Notes under the pieces: model-generated
Databases searched by the model: none
Told to the model about the DNA's origin: nothing
What the model saw: only the letters and a program-made list of their open reading frames with translations
In this document: positions 1 to 7,677 of the stretch, piece by piece
Layout of the letters: each line of letters starts with the position of its first letter
Numbering within the stretch: position 1 is the stretch's first letter
NCBI GenBank assembly: GCA_900551965.1
Contig: URYF01000030.1
Span: 1-16,803, forward strand
Reading direction: 5' to 3'
Length of the DNA stretch: 16,803 nucleotides
From: an uncultured bacterium
GTDB taxonomy: Bacteria; Cyanobacteriota; Vampirovibrionia; Gastranaerophilales; Gastranaerophilaceae
Program-made: the position numbers and the translations under genes

Positions 1-720
1 AACTTTTGAATGATTCATTCTATTTTCTGTAATCAAAACAGCTGTTTTATCTCCATATTTAGAAATAATACCCCTCTTAATTAAAATACCATTTTCAAAA
101 TCACCTTCATCAACAGTTGTAGGTAGTTCATACGAATCTTTACTCTTAGGGTTTAGAATGATTTTTGAGTTAATACTGGGTAAGCTGCTTTTCATAGTAA
201 AAGGATCTGAAACCTGAATTATTTTAACCTTATTCAAATTATCCGATAAAGGCAAGTCAAAAAATATTGTATTATATGATTTGCTTTTTATATCTAAATC
301 AGGTACTACCAGATACTTTTTAGAGGTTTCCTCTTCTGGGTTAATATACTCAAAAGCTTTTATCAGATATTTATTTTCGCAGTTATCTTTTTTTAGCTTT
401 CCTAAAATCAGATAATCATCAATCTTAATAGTAGAATACGGAGAGTTACACCCGCAAGCAAACCCGCTTGCCAAACCGCTTTTACCGGAAAGATACCAGC
501 CTAGGCCTCCAATTGCAGCAATTCCGCCAAAAACTGAGCCTAATGTAATTGCAGTAACAGCACCAGAGCTCAAACCACCTGACTTCCCCCCTGCCGCATC
601 TCCGGGAGGAACGCTATCAATTGGAATTTCAAAGGAATTATCACTTGTTTGCGGACTGGCAAGTACGGCTTCTGCAAACAGAAAATTAAATATAAGGATT
701 AAACATAATACTTTTTTCAT
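1..720 (-). CDS. secreted protein with Gly-rich hydrophobic segment, partial (runs off left edge)
   Basis: The reading frame is open from the ATG at 720 down to base 1 (240 codons, no stop), so only the C-terminus is missing. Residues 1-22 are a signal peptide (MKKVLCLILIFNFLFAEAVLA). Residues 45-75 form a Gly/Ala/Ser-rich hydrophobic stretch (GSVFGGIAAIGGLGWYLSG core) that could be a membrane helix or glycine zipper. It is followed by a CGC pair and a polar, strand-rich region. The start codon overlaps the stop of the preceding - strand gene as ATGA, so the two are translationally coupled. I recognise no family. Its position beside a chaperone-usher-like operon suggests an accessory envelope role, for example anchoring or surface display of the fibre; that is inference only. 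Confidence 0.75.
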   Translation of the reverse strand, partial: MKKVLCLILIFNFLFAEAVLASPQTSDNSFEIPIDSVPPGDAAGGKSGGLSSGAVTAITLGSVFGGIAAIGGLGWYLSGKSGLASGFACGCNSPYSTIKIDDYLILGKLKKDNCENKYLIKAFEYINPEEETSKKYLVVPDLDIKSKSYNTIFFDLPLSDNLNKVKIIQVSDPFTMKSSLPSINSKIILNPKSKDSYELPTTVDEGDFENGILIKRGIISKYGDKTAVLITENRMNHSKV

Positions 721-1214
721 ATTGCACCTAATGTAAAAAGAATTGAACCGCGGTAATGTCCGACAACCGTATCAGGCTTAACATTTACAAAAGGAGTAAA
801 CACATCGGTAATCACATGATCATAAGGATCATTTATTGTAATAGAAGCCGGCTGGATAGATAGATTTGAAGGATTAAAGTCAAATTCATTATTTTTATGC
901 TTCAATTCCTTAAACTTTGCATTAACTACTATCGGAGTAGATGAATTTGTACGAATTTGAACCTTTACCGGACTCAGTCTGAGTATTATATCATTTGGTG
1001 AAGTACTCTGAGAATGCTTAATTTTCATATTTGGCATAGGTTCATCTCTTTTATATTCAGCTGTTTCAACAACAACTTTCTCGATTTCCATAACTTGCGG
1101 AAGAGATGTCGATAAAACTTGAGAAGAGCGTTGTGCACAATATGCATCTTGCCCAATAAAAAAAAACGATATCGTAAGTAAAAATAGCATTAATTTATTT
1201 TCAATCATAATCAT
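717..1214 (-). CDS. small secreted pilin-like beta-sandwich protein
   Basis: About 165 residues. The frame is open up to 1289, but the signal peptide begins at the paired ATGs at 1214 and 1208 (MIMIENKLMLFLLTISFFFI), with a likely cleavage after DAYCA, so one of these is the start. No good Shine-Dalgarno site is visible at either. The mature protein has alternating hydrophobic strands, and its C-terminus VGHYRGSILFTLGAI resembles the last strand of chaperone-usher pilins (G-x-Y-x-G-x-I-x-F-T-L). Domain two of the protein encoded at 1345-2235 has a similar layout. The gene is divergent from the chaperone-usher-like operon 131 bp away and overlaps the next - strand gene by the ATGA motif. The best guess is a minor pilin, terminator or tip subunit; the family is not recognised by motif alone. 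Confidence 0.7.
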   Translation of the reverse strand: MIMIENKLMLFLLTISFFFIGQDAYCAQRSSQVLSTSLPQVMEIEKVVVETAEYKRDEPMPNMKIKHSQSTSPNDIILRLSPVKVQIRTNSSTPIVVNAKFKELKHKNNEFDFNPSNLSIQPASITINDPYDHVITDVFTPFVNVKPDTVVGHYRGSILFTLGAI

Positions 1215-1344
1215 AACAACTTTATTAACAGTTTTTAAAATTTGCAATATACAAGTTACTATAAAATATCTAACCGAGCCAAAATACAAAAGACTAATAC
1301 AAAATTATTTTAAGCAAATATAAATTATTCTTGTTGAGGTCTAA
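1215..1344. promoter_or_regulatory. divergent intergenic region between the two halves of the fibre locus
   Basis: This AT-rich stretch must hold promoters for both directions. On the + strand, TATAAA at 1319-1324 is a possible -10, 17 bases after a poor -35 (AATACA, 1296-1301), and GAGG at 1336-1339 is the ribosome binding site of the gene starting at 1345. On the - strand, candidate -35/-10 pairs are weak. No convincing operator or hairpin was seen. Confidence 0.35.
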
Positions 1345-2235
1345 ATGAAAAAACTACTAATAATTTTTATAATTTTAATAGTATCATCATTTAACAAAGG
1401 GGATTGCGGGGTAACCGTCAGAAGCACCGGTAATGCTACAATAAATTCAACCTATATTTCTACCCCGATTCAGGTAAATGTTACAACATTACTGGCACTC
1501 TTATTAACGATAAAAATAAAAGCACTTGACGAGTACATAACAAACACATCTGATCCTAATTACAAAATTCCGGTATCTCAGCTTTACCTAAATGATGGAA
1601 CAAACGAATTTCAGATGAATTACAACACACAGGTAACAACAATCTTCAATCTGGAGATAACCATATTGGGGCACATTGAAAATTACAACTGTACTATAAA
1701 AAATATCGGAGTACTTCCCCCGGGAACTTACACAACAAGGCTCCAGGTTGATACTAACACTCTTCTAACTCCTGACAGTACTGTTTACAACTTGAGTTTT
1801 ACAGTACCATATACGCAAGAGATTTCAACTGTAACTAACCCGGTAAACATTACCCTGACACCTGCTAATGTTTTTGATCATAATGCCATTGTAGATAATG
1901 CAACAACATCACAAATTAATATTAAGTCAAACGGGAAATGGAAACTTATTATGAACACATCAGGACTGGGAACACTACCTGCCAACTATTATTTTTTAAT
2001 AACAGGCGCATCTTCAAATGTCTCAAACTACATAAGCTCCGAAACTCAAATACTGCCAAATCAGCAATATGAACTTGCCCGAGGAAATGCCACAGTTACC
2101 ACCCCTGTTTCCGGCACATATACCACAGATTTTATCAACTTGAAGTATCGCCTAAAAAATAATACAGGTACATATATGAATGAAGGCTCATATAACAACT
2201 ATGCAACATTTACAATTCAACAGGGAGACAACTAA
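1345..2235 (+). CDS. two-domain pilin-like protein, candidate tip adhesin of a chaperone-usher-like fibre
   Basis: 296 residues with a signal peptide over about residues 1-21 (MKKLLIIFIILIVSSF core). The mature part looks like two beta-sandwich domains. The first runs to about residue 160 and closes with PPGTYTTRLQVD and a long strand; the second covers about 165-296 and ends in GSYNNYATFTIQQGDN. Both closing strands show the G-x-Y-x-x-alternating hydrophobic pattern of chaperone-usher subunits. Two-domain subunits at the head of such operons are often tip adhesins (CsuE, CfaE), which is the basis for the call; the sequence itself is not recognisably close to either. Start: GAGG at 1336-1339, five bases before ATG. 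It overlaps the chaperone gene by one base (TAATG). Only two Cys are present (in DCGV and YNCT). Confidence 0.65.
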   Translation: MKKLLIIFIILIVSSFNKGDCGVTVRSTGNATINSTYISTPIQVNVTTLLALLLTIKIKALDEYITNTSDPNYKIPVSQLYLNDGTNEFQMNYNTQVTTIFNLEITILGHIENYNCTIKNIGVLPPGTYTTRLQVDTNTLLTPDSTVYNLSFTVPYTQEISTVTNPVNITLTPANVFDHNAIVDNATTSQINIKSNGKWKLIMNTSGLGTLPANYYFLITGASSNVSNYISSETQILPNQQYELARGNATVTTPVSGTYTTDFINLKYRLKNNTGTYMNEGSYNNYATFTIQQGDN

Positions 2236-3077
2236 TGAAAAAAGCAGCTTACGCATTATTTATAATACTAATCACCGGGAATTTTACAATATCCCACGCA
2301 GCAATAAAAGTTACACCGACAATATTAGAATTGAACACTAATAATGTCCGGAATAACTATCTTACAACATCATTTGATGTCCAAGGAAACAAGAATGAAA
2401 CTATAAGATTTAAAGTTTATTCCGAATACTTTAAAATCTCTCAAACCGGAACTATGGATATTTACGAAAACTTAGATGAGGAGGATTCATTAATAAAAAA
2501 TGTCCGATATGTACCAAATGAATTCACACTCCAAAACGGAAAGCCGCAAAAAGTACGCCTGACAATCACAAATTTAAAAGGATTGCCGGATGGAGAATCC
2601 AGAATGGTGCTATTCTTAGAAGATGTTGCAGCAAAAGAATTATTTTTACCTTCCGGACAAAGAGATGTTCAAACAAAACTGCTAATTAAAACCCGAGTCG
2701 GAATTCCGGTTTATGTTGATAAAGGGCATTTTGTAAAATGCGCAAAAATTGACACATTAAATATAGAAAAAAATAAAAATGAAATAAAAGCTGCCTTAAA
2801 AATAATATCCGAAGGCAACAGCAAAGTCAGATACTCAGGAAAAGCTCAAATAATAAAAGATAAAAAACTAATTAAAGAATACCCTATAAAAAGTAATGTT
2901 ATCGGCTCTAACAGTATTTTATACACAAACGAAGAAATCCCTATAGAAAACATTACTGAATCCGGAGAATATACAATACGCTTAATCCTTAACTATTCGG
3001 ATGAAAAAGGTAAACTTAAAAATTTAATAAAGGAAAACAAATTTACAATAGAAAATACCCAAAAACCATTAATTTAA
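2235..3077 (+). CDS. periplasmic pilus-assembly chaperone (PapD/CsuC-like, diverged)
   Basis: 280 residues; the signal peptide ends near residue 22 (TISHA/A). The mature protein begins IKVTPTILELN, as in pilus chaperones (short strand, then vsPt-x-x-x-L). Domain 1 continues with RYVPNEFTLQNGKPQKVRL (residues 91-109) and LPDGESRMVLFLED (117-130), matching the P-x-x-x-x-L-x-x-G-x-x-Q-x-V-R-L and E-S-R strands of the family. IKTRVGIPVYVDKG (151-164) corresponds to the G1 strand and the hinge to domain 2; Arg154 sits where PapD has the subunit-binding Lys112. A second, smaller beta domain ends around residue 272. Known role of the family: it caps subunits by donor-strand complementation in the periplasm and hands them to the usher. 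It is translationally coupled to the gene upstream by TAATG. Confidence 0.8.
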   Translation: MKKAAYALFIILITGNFTISHAAIKVTPTILELNTNNVRNNYLTTSFDVQGNKNETIRFKVYSEYFKISQTGTMDIYENLDEEDSLIKNVRYVPNEFTLQNGKPQKVRLTITNLKGLPDGESRMVLFLEDVAAKELFLPSGQRDVQTKLLIKTRVGIPVYVDKGHFVKCAKIDTLNIEKNKNEIKAALKIISEGNSKVRYSGKAQIIKDKKLIKEYPIKSNVIGSNSILYTNEEIPIENITESGEYTIRLILNYSDEKGKLKNLIKENKFTIENTQKPLI

Positions 3078-3087
3078 TATTATTAAA

Positions 3088-3096
3088 AAGGAGGAG
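3088..3096 (+). promoter_or_regulatory. very strong ribosome binding site of the first pilin-like gene
   Basis: AAGGAGGAG lies immediately upstream of the ATG at 3099 and is nearly a full anti-16S match. It is much stronger than the other initiation sites in the operon, which fits this gene encoding the major subunit. Confidence 0.8.
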
Positions 3097-3098
3097 AA

Positions 3099-3725
3099 AT
3101 GATCAACAAAAAACTAACAGGCCTACTGGTATTACCTGCAATTATTGCAACAATGAATGCGTCTTATGCACTGTCAAATACTGCAAGCCAAACACTTCAA
3201 GCTACACTTGGAACATACCTGGATATTACTGCAATCACAACAGGAGCAGTGACAACTACAACAATTGCTCCCGATACGGGAAGCTTAACAGCAGCCTTAG
3301 TGTCAAAGTTCCAAATCAATTTAAATACAGATAATCAACAACTTTATCTTCAAGGGAATACCACCGGTGCAGCCGGTAATGTAAATGCTCTATTCCAACA
3401 AGGCGGACAAACTTATGTAGTATTTTCAAACACCGCATCAGGCAAACAACCAACAGCAGCCGCTATTGCAGATTGTAAAACTACAACACCTGTAGCCGCA
3501 AATAACGCAAACGCAATTGCATATCCTATTGCCAGCGTTTCACTGGACAATACCGGCACTGCCACTTATGATTCTACAAAGAATCAATACAACGTAACTG
3601 TAAAGGGAGGAACAACAGTTGCAACCACAACAACCGGCACAACCCCATATACAAACACTTATTCTTTCCTGGACAATGCAGGAACATACCAGGCTGTAAT
3701 GACACTCACATCAACAAGTTTGTAA
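3099..3725 (+). CDS. pilin-like subunit 1 (probable major subunit)
   Basis: 208 residues. The signal peptide ends near residue 24 (MNASYA/LSNTAS). The mature protein is rich in Thr, Ala and Asn, with a single Cys (in ADCKT), so no intramolecular disulfide. The N-terminal stretch SQTLQATLGTYLDITAIT has the alternating hydrophobic pattern expected of a donor strand. The C-terminus AGTYQAVMTLTSTSL matches the final strand of chaperone-usher pilins. It shares two blocks with the next gene product: PVxANNANxIAYPI and NTYSxxxxAGxYQAVxTxT. The strongest Shine-Dalgarno of the operon suggests it is the most abundant subunit. It lies 21 bases after the chaperone gene. Assignment to a pilin rests on context plus the C-terminal strand, not on a recognised family. 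Confidence 0.7.
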   Translation: MINKKLTGLLVLPAIIATMNASYALSNTASQTLQATLGTYLDITAITTGAVTTTTIAPDTGSLTAALVSKFQINLNTDNQQLYLQGNTTGAAGNVNALFQQGGQTYVVFSNTASGKQPTAAAIADCKTTTPVAANNANAIAYPIASVSLDNTGTATYDSTKNQYNVTVKGGTTVATTTTGTTPYTNTYSFLDNAGTYQAVMTLTSTSL

Positions 3726-3735
3726 GGATAATCGG

Positions 3736-4368
3736 TTGAAAAATTTCATAAATTTATTCATATTATTCAATTTACTAATACCTTGTTGCTATGCTTCAAC
3801 CAGCTTTCAACAAACAATAATAACAAATGTACCGGCTGCCGTAAATGTCACAGCAATTAATACGGCAGCAGCCCACGGTACTATCGATCCTGCAACAGGT
3901 AATTCTTCAGCCCCTTCAGCTTCATTTCAACTACAAACAAACGGCACAGATGACAAATATACTTATGTAATGCAAGCATCAATTTTGACAACCGGGGGTA
4001 CTGCGGTTAATGCATATACTCAAATTTCAACTCAAGGATACATACTTTTAGGCAACAACACATCATCACTATATCCGACAGCAACAGCTGTAAATGATAT
4101 AAAAAGCGGAGTCCCTGTATCTGCAAACAATGCCAACGTAATAGCTTATCCCATTACAAACACACTTAATAATTTAGCTTCCGCGACACTTACAAATAAT
4201 CCCGCATACGGAGGACTGTGTTATATCATAACAACAGGAAATGCTAATAGCGGAACAATTGCCCAAACTTTAGGAGTCGTACCACTCAGCAATACATATT
4301 CCATAAATAATGACAGAGCAGGAATTTACCAAGCAGTAGTTACATTTACCGCAAACAGAAACCCATAA
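3736..4368 (+). CDS. pilin-like subunit 2 (paralogue of subunit 1)
   Basis: 210 residues starting at TTG (3736), with AAGGAT at 3724-3729 as a modest ribosome binding site overlapping the previous stop. No ATG precedes the signal peptide (KNFINLFILFNLLIPCCYA/S), so the TTG start is well supported. The C-C pair is not a lipobox, because Pro precedes the first Cys. The mature protein is about 190 residues, Asn/Thr/Ala-rich, with a single Cys (GGLCYI). It shares with subunit 1 the block PVSANNANVIAYPI and the closing segment SNTYSINNDRAGIYQAVVTF. The remaining sequence is strongly diverged, so the duplication is not recent. The rare start codon and weaker site predict lower expression, as for a minor or adaptor subunit. 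Confidence 0.7.
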   Translation: MKNFINLFILFNLLIPCCYASTSFQQTIITNVPAAVNVTAINTAAAHGTIDPATGNSSAPSASFQLQTNGTDDKYTYVMQASILTTGGTAVNAYTQISTQGYILLGNNTSSLYPTATAVNDIKSGVPVSANNANVIAYPITNTLNNLASATLTNNPAYGGLCYIITTGNANSGTIAQTLGVVPLSNTYSINNDRAGIYQAVVTFTANRNP

Positions 4369-4370
4369 AA

Positions 4371-7300
4371 TTGAGAAAAATATTTAAACGGTTATTACCA
4401 TATATACTAATATGGCTATGTTTTTTTAACCAGTATTGTCTTGCTGTAAAAAAAACAGAAACCATTATTTCATATATAAACATAAACGATACAGCATATT
4501 ACGACATTGAACTCCTGCTCGTTGACGGAGAAAAAATACTGCTACCGTTTAAACAGCTATCAGAAATTTTTGAAGTTCAGGTGAAAACAAATCATTCTAC
4601 AAAAGAAATAGATTTTAAAACATCTGAAGGTAAAACAGGACGTATTGGCAAAAATTATATACAATATGACGGTAAAAAAATATCAGATAATAAAAACTAT
4701 TATTTAAAAGAAGGGTTGATGGAAGAGGTTAAAGACGAATATTTTTGTAATGAAAAAAGCCTTAGTTCAATTTTTGAAGCTGAACTTATAACCGATAAAA
4801 ATGATTTATCGTTAAAAGCTGTTACTGAAAAATCACTCACAGTTTTACGCTCCGAAACAGAAAGCCCCGTAGATGAACAAAAAAAATTCAGGGCATATAC
4901 AAATGTTGCAGCTCCGGAAAAAGAAAAACAAATTCAATTTAATTCAATCTCATTGAATAACAACACAATGAGCGATTCAATATCTAATTATTTTTTAAAC
5001 GATTCTAAAAATACGAAAAAAAACATCTTTTTTAATAACAACACACAAATTATTCTCAAAGGAAAAGCTTTCGGCGGAGATTTAAACATTGACCTGAATA
5101 CATATAACTATAAAGGAGAATTATTTTCATTTGGAGGCTTAGGATTTAACTATCATAACCAATATAAAGGGATAGATTATGAACTTGGCAAAGTAAGAGG
5201 GATAAAAGATGAGGATTACACAATTGCAAACCAAATGCTTGGTCTCCAATTAAGCAATTATCCCACAAGAAAAAAGAGTTATAGGGATTTAAACGGGTAT
5301 GTTTCAAAAGACAGTCTTGTAAAAGTATTTGTTGACGACAAGGAGTACACAACACTGTCGACATACGACGGCTATTACTCGTTAGGCAACTTATACCTTA
5401 ATACAAAGCCAAAATCTATAAGAATAGACGAGCTTAAAGCTGATGGTTCAACCAAAACCATATATAAACAAAAGTATAAAAAATATGAAAATATGCCGGA
5501 AACAAAACAAAAAAAGTACACAGCTTTTGCAGGTGTAACCGGGTTTAACAACAAGCTATTTAACACAAACGGCTATATTTACGAAATGAATACAAAAAAG
5601 CTTGTCGCAGGAGCTCAATATGAATATGGACTTAAAGACAATCTCAAATTGGATTCTAAAGTAATTATTGACAAAATTTACTCAAGACCCCAAAATTCAA
5701 TCTGGCAAAGCATTTATTCAACAGATGCACTTTTGACCTCCGGTACCTGGAAAAACCCCAATAATTTAGAAGGTATTAGCAATTTGAACACAATCGAATA
5801 TATCAAAAATGACAATTTAAAATATAAAACTTCATTGGGAATAAGTACAGTAAAAGACATAAGTCATTCAAATAGCAGCCAAAAACCCGGGTACACACTC
5901 ACTGCACAGGCAGAATATACAAAAAATAAATACAATCTCAAAGCAGGAGTGTTTAATACCTCTCCGGATTTTTATCTTGCAGGAAGCGATGGCAGCTACA
6001 TAAATGACAGAACCGGAATATTTATACGGGGGAACCTTGCAGGAAATAATTGCGGAATTGACGGAAGCTTCAAAAAATATTTTTCAAACGCAGATAAACG
6101 ATTTGATGGCGGATTAATAAACTTCAATGAATACAGTTTTGGAGCCAGAAAAAGTTTTGAAAGATTTGCAGATTTCCGCTTCAATATTAACGGGAGAGAA
6201 GGAAGCAACTCAATAGCAAAGAACAGAAGTTACTATTACGATTTAAATTTATCAAAGAGGATAAAAAACAATTTACAACTCCAAGCCGGGAAATCCGAAA
6301 GCAATTATCAAACAGATTACGAAGAAAATTTATCCGAAAATACAGGATTTAAGTCACTATACTCTACGGTATATCTAAAAGCCGACTACAGACTGCCCAA
6401 AAATTTCGGAGCAATTTCGCTCGGTCATGATATCGTCAAATATAACTATTCCAGCCAGGACAATAAATATAATATGCTCAAATTCGGATACACATTTCCT
6501 GAGATAAAAAGAGTAACATTAAGCCTTGGAACAGGATATAAATACAGCGGATCAGACAACGGATTTGATTTTTCCGCAAATCTTGCTTACCGAACAAAAT
6601 CAGGACGGACAATAAATATTAATTATCAATATAACCAAATGGGCGGATACATCATAAACAATATGTACCTGCCAATGAGCTCCCGTCATTCAATAAACCT
6701 TGTATTAAACGATACACTGGCAGTACTGCCTTCCGGACTAAAATTAGTAGGCTACAATGATGATAACAGAGGATATGCAGAGATAACAGCATTCATTGAT
6801 AAAAACAAAAACGGGAACTATGACAAAGAAGACATTCCGGTCAAAGATGTACCTATTATCTGCAGCTGGGTAAACAAAGAATCATATACAAAACGAAACG
6901 GAAAAGTTATTCCCCCGGGCACAGAAGCTGGAATTTACCGAGTAAAAATTGGTACTGATAAATTAAACGCAACGCTGTATCAGGAAAAAGGAATCACCAA
7001 TGAAAAAATAGTAAGAATTGACCCAAAGAAAACCTCAAAAATAGAATTTCCGCTAAAAAGCTGCGTCGGTAATATAACAGGAAGCCTTAAAATCATTGAT
7101 GATTTTGGCAGGACTAAAAACATAACTGATTTTATAATTGTAATCAATAACGAGAACAATGAAGAAATTGCCTATAGTACAGTAGATAAGCAGGGAAGAT
7201 TCTACTTTTCGGGCATAGAACCCGGCAAATACATTATAAAACTTGATGACAGCTTTATTAATTCAAATGCCCTTGAAGTATTTGAAGATAAAAGTACATT

Positions 7301-7376
7301 AAATATTGATATTCCATATACATATAAAGACTTCGTTGACATAAACAATTTAGAACTTGTATATAAAACAAACTAA
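4371..7376 (+). CDS. outer-membrane usher-like protein with C-terminal Ca-loop and beta-sandwich domains
   Basis: 1001 residues. The start is TTG two bases after the preceding stop, with no Shine-Dalgarno, so it is probably made by re-initiation. Signal peptide about 1-25 (LLPYILIWLCFFNQYCLA). Residues 40-150 form an N-terminal domain (DIELLLVDGEKILLPFKQL), placed like the usher N-domain that receives chaperone-subunit complexes. From about residue 225 on there are alternating strands of a large beta-barrel (FGGDLNIDLNTYNYKGELFS onward). The barrel is interrupted near 310-375 by a plug-like domain (VKVFVDDKEY, GYYSLGNLYL, IRIDELKADGS) whose layout matches the usher plug. The C-terminal part holds an SdrD-like domain with the loop D810-x-N812-x-N814-G-x-x-D818-x-x-D821. 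It ends in a carboxypeptidase-regulatory-like sandwich (DKQGRFYFSGIEPGKYIIKL). Classical ushers are about 800 residues, so the tail is unusual. Known usher role: secretion and polymerisation of subunits across the outer membrane. Confidence 0.75.
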   Translation: MRKIFKRLLPYILIWLCFFNQYCLAVKKTETIISYININDTAYYDIELLLVDGEKILLPFKQLSEIFEVQVKTNHSTKEIDFKTSEGKTGRIGKNYIQYDGKKISDNKNYYLKEGLMEEVKDEYFCNEKSLSSIFEAELITDKNDLSLKAVTEKSLTVLRSETESPVDEQKKFRAYTNVAAPEKEKQIQFNSISLNNNTMSDSISNYFLNDSKNTKKNIFFNNNTQIILKGKAFGGDLNIDLNTYNYKGELFSFGGLGFNYHNQYKGIDYELGKVRGIKDEDYTIANQMLGLQLSNYPTRKKSYRDLNGYVSKDSLVKVFVDDKEYTTLSTYDGYYSLGNLYLNTKPKSIRIDELKADGSTKTIYKQKYKKYENMPETKQKKYTAFAGVTGFNNKLFNTNGYIYEMNTKKLVAGAQYEYGLKDNLKLDSKVIIDKIYSRPQNSIWQSIYSTDALLTSGTWKNPNNLEGISNLNTIEYIKNDNLKYKTSLGISTVKDISHSNSSQKPGYTLTAQAEYTKNKYNLKAGVFNTSPDFYLAGSDGSYINDRTGIFIRGNLAGNNCGIDGSFKKYFSNADKRFDGGLINFNEYSFGARKSFERFADFRFNINGREGSNSIAKNRSYYYDLNLSKRIKNNLQLQAGKSESNYQTDYEENLSENTGFKSLYSTVYLKADYRLPKNFGAISLGHDIVKYNYSSQDNKYNMLKFGYTFPEIKRVTLSLGTGYKYSGSDNGFDFSANLAYRTKSGRTININYQYNQMGGYIINNMYLPMSSRHSINLVLNDTLAVLPSGLKLVGYNDDNRGYAEITAFIDKNKNGNYDKEDIPVKDVPIICSWVNKESYTKRNGKVIPPGTEAGIYRVKIGTDKLNATLYQEKGITNEKIVRIDPKKTSKIEFPLKSCVGNITGSLKIIDDFGRTKNITDFIIVINNENNEEIAYSTVDKQGRFYFSGIEPGKYIIKLDDSFINSNALEVFEDKSTLNIDIPYTYKDFVDINNLELVYKTN

Positions 7377-7422
7377 ATAAACAATCAGTAATTAATTACA
7401 AGATTTACTTAAATAATTTATC

Positions 7423-7452
7423 AAAAAAAGACCTTCAACAGGTCTTTTTTTT
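7423..7452. terminator. bidirectional intrinsic terminator
   Basis: AAAAAAAGACC (7423-7433), loop TTCAACA, GGTCTTTTTTT (7441-7451): an 11-bp stem with A and T tracts on either side. It lies 46 bases after the usher-like gene and three bases beyond the tRNA-Phe 3' end, so it can end transcription from both sides. Confidence 0.9.
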
Positions 7453-7454
7453 AA

Positions 7455-7530
7455 TGGTGCCGCAACTCGGAATTGAACCAAGGACACAGGGATTTTCAGT
7501 CCCTTGCTCTACCAACTGAGCTATTGCGGC
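7455..7530 (-). tRNA. tRNA-Phe (anticodon GAA)
   Basis: Complete 76-nt cloverleaf on the - strand. The acceptor stem GCCGCAA pairs with TTGCGGC. The D arm is GCTC AGTTGGTA GAGC. The anticodon arm is AGGGA CTGAAAA TCCCT with GAA at positions 34-36. The variable loop is GTGTC, and the T arm is CTTGG TTCAATT CCGAG with one G-T pair. The discriminator A and a genomically encoded CCA follow. The anticodon reads Phe codons. Confidence 0.97.
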
Positions 7531-7569
7531 TAGTTATTCGGTTTGTAACTCATGCTAGCTACGTTTTTT

Positions 7570-7597
7570 ATTGTACTTGCTCAAGATTTAAAGTCAA
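7570..7597 (-). promoter_or_regulatory. sigma-70-type promoter of tRNA-Phe
   Basis: On the - strand, TTGACT (7597-7592) and TACAAT (7575-7570) are separated by 16 bases. The predicted start near 7563 leaves a leader of roughly 33 bases before the tRNA 5' end at 7530. Confidence 0.75.
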
Positions 7598-7677
7598 GAA
7601 GAAGTTTTAAATTTTGAGAATATGCACCATTATACTCTGCGGAAAGCGAATAACCAAGAAAATCCGCAAACCTTATT

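Noticed and set aside
3736..3810. Lipoprotein signal in pilin-like subunit 2 (LLIPCCYAS)
   Set aside because: Pro, not Gly/Ala/Ser, precedes the Cys, so it is not a lipobox; cleavage after CCYA by signal peptidase I is more likely.
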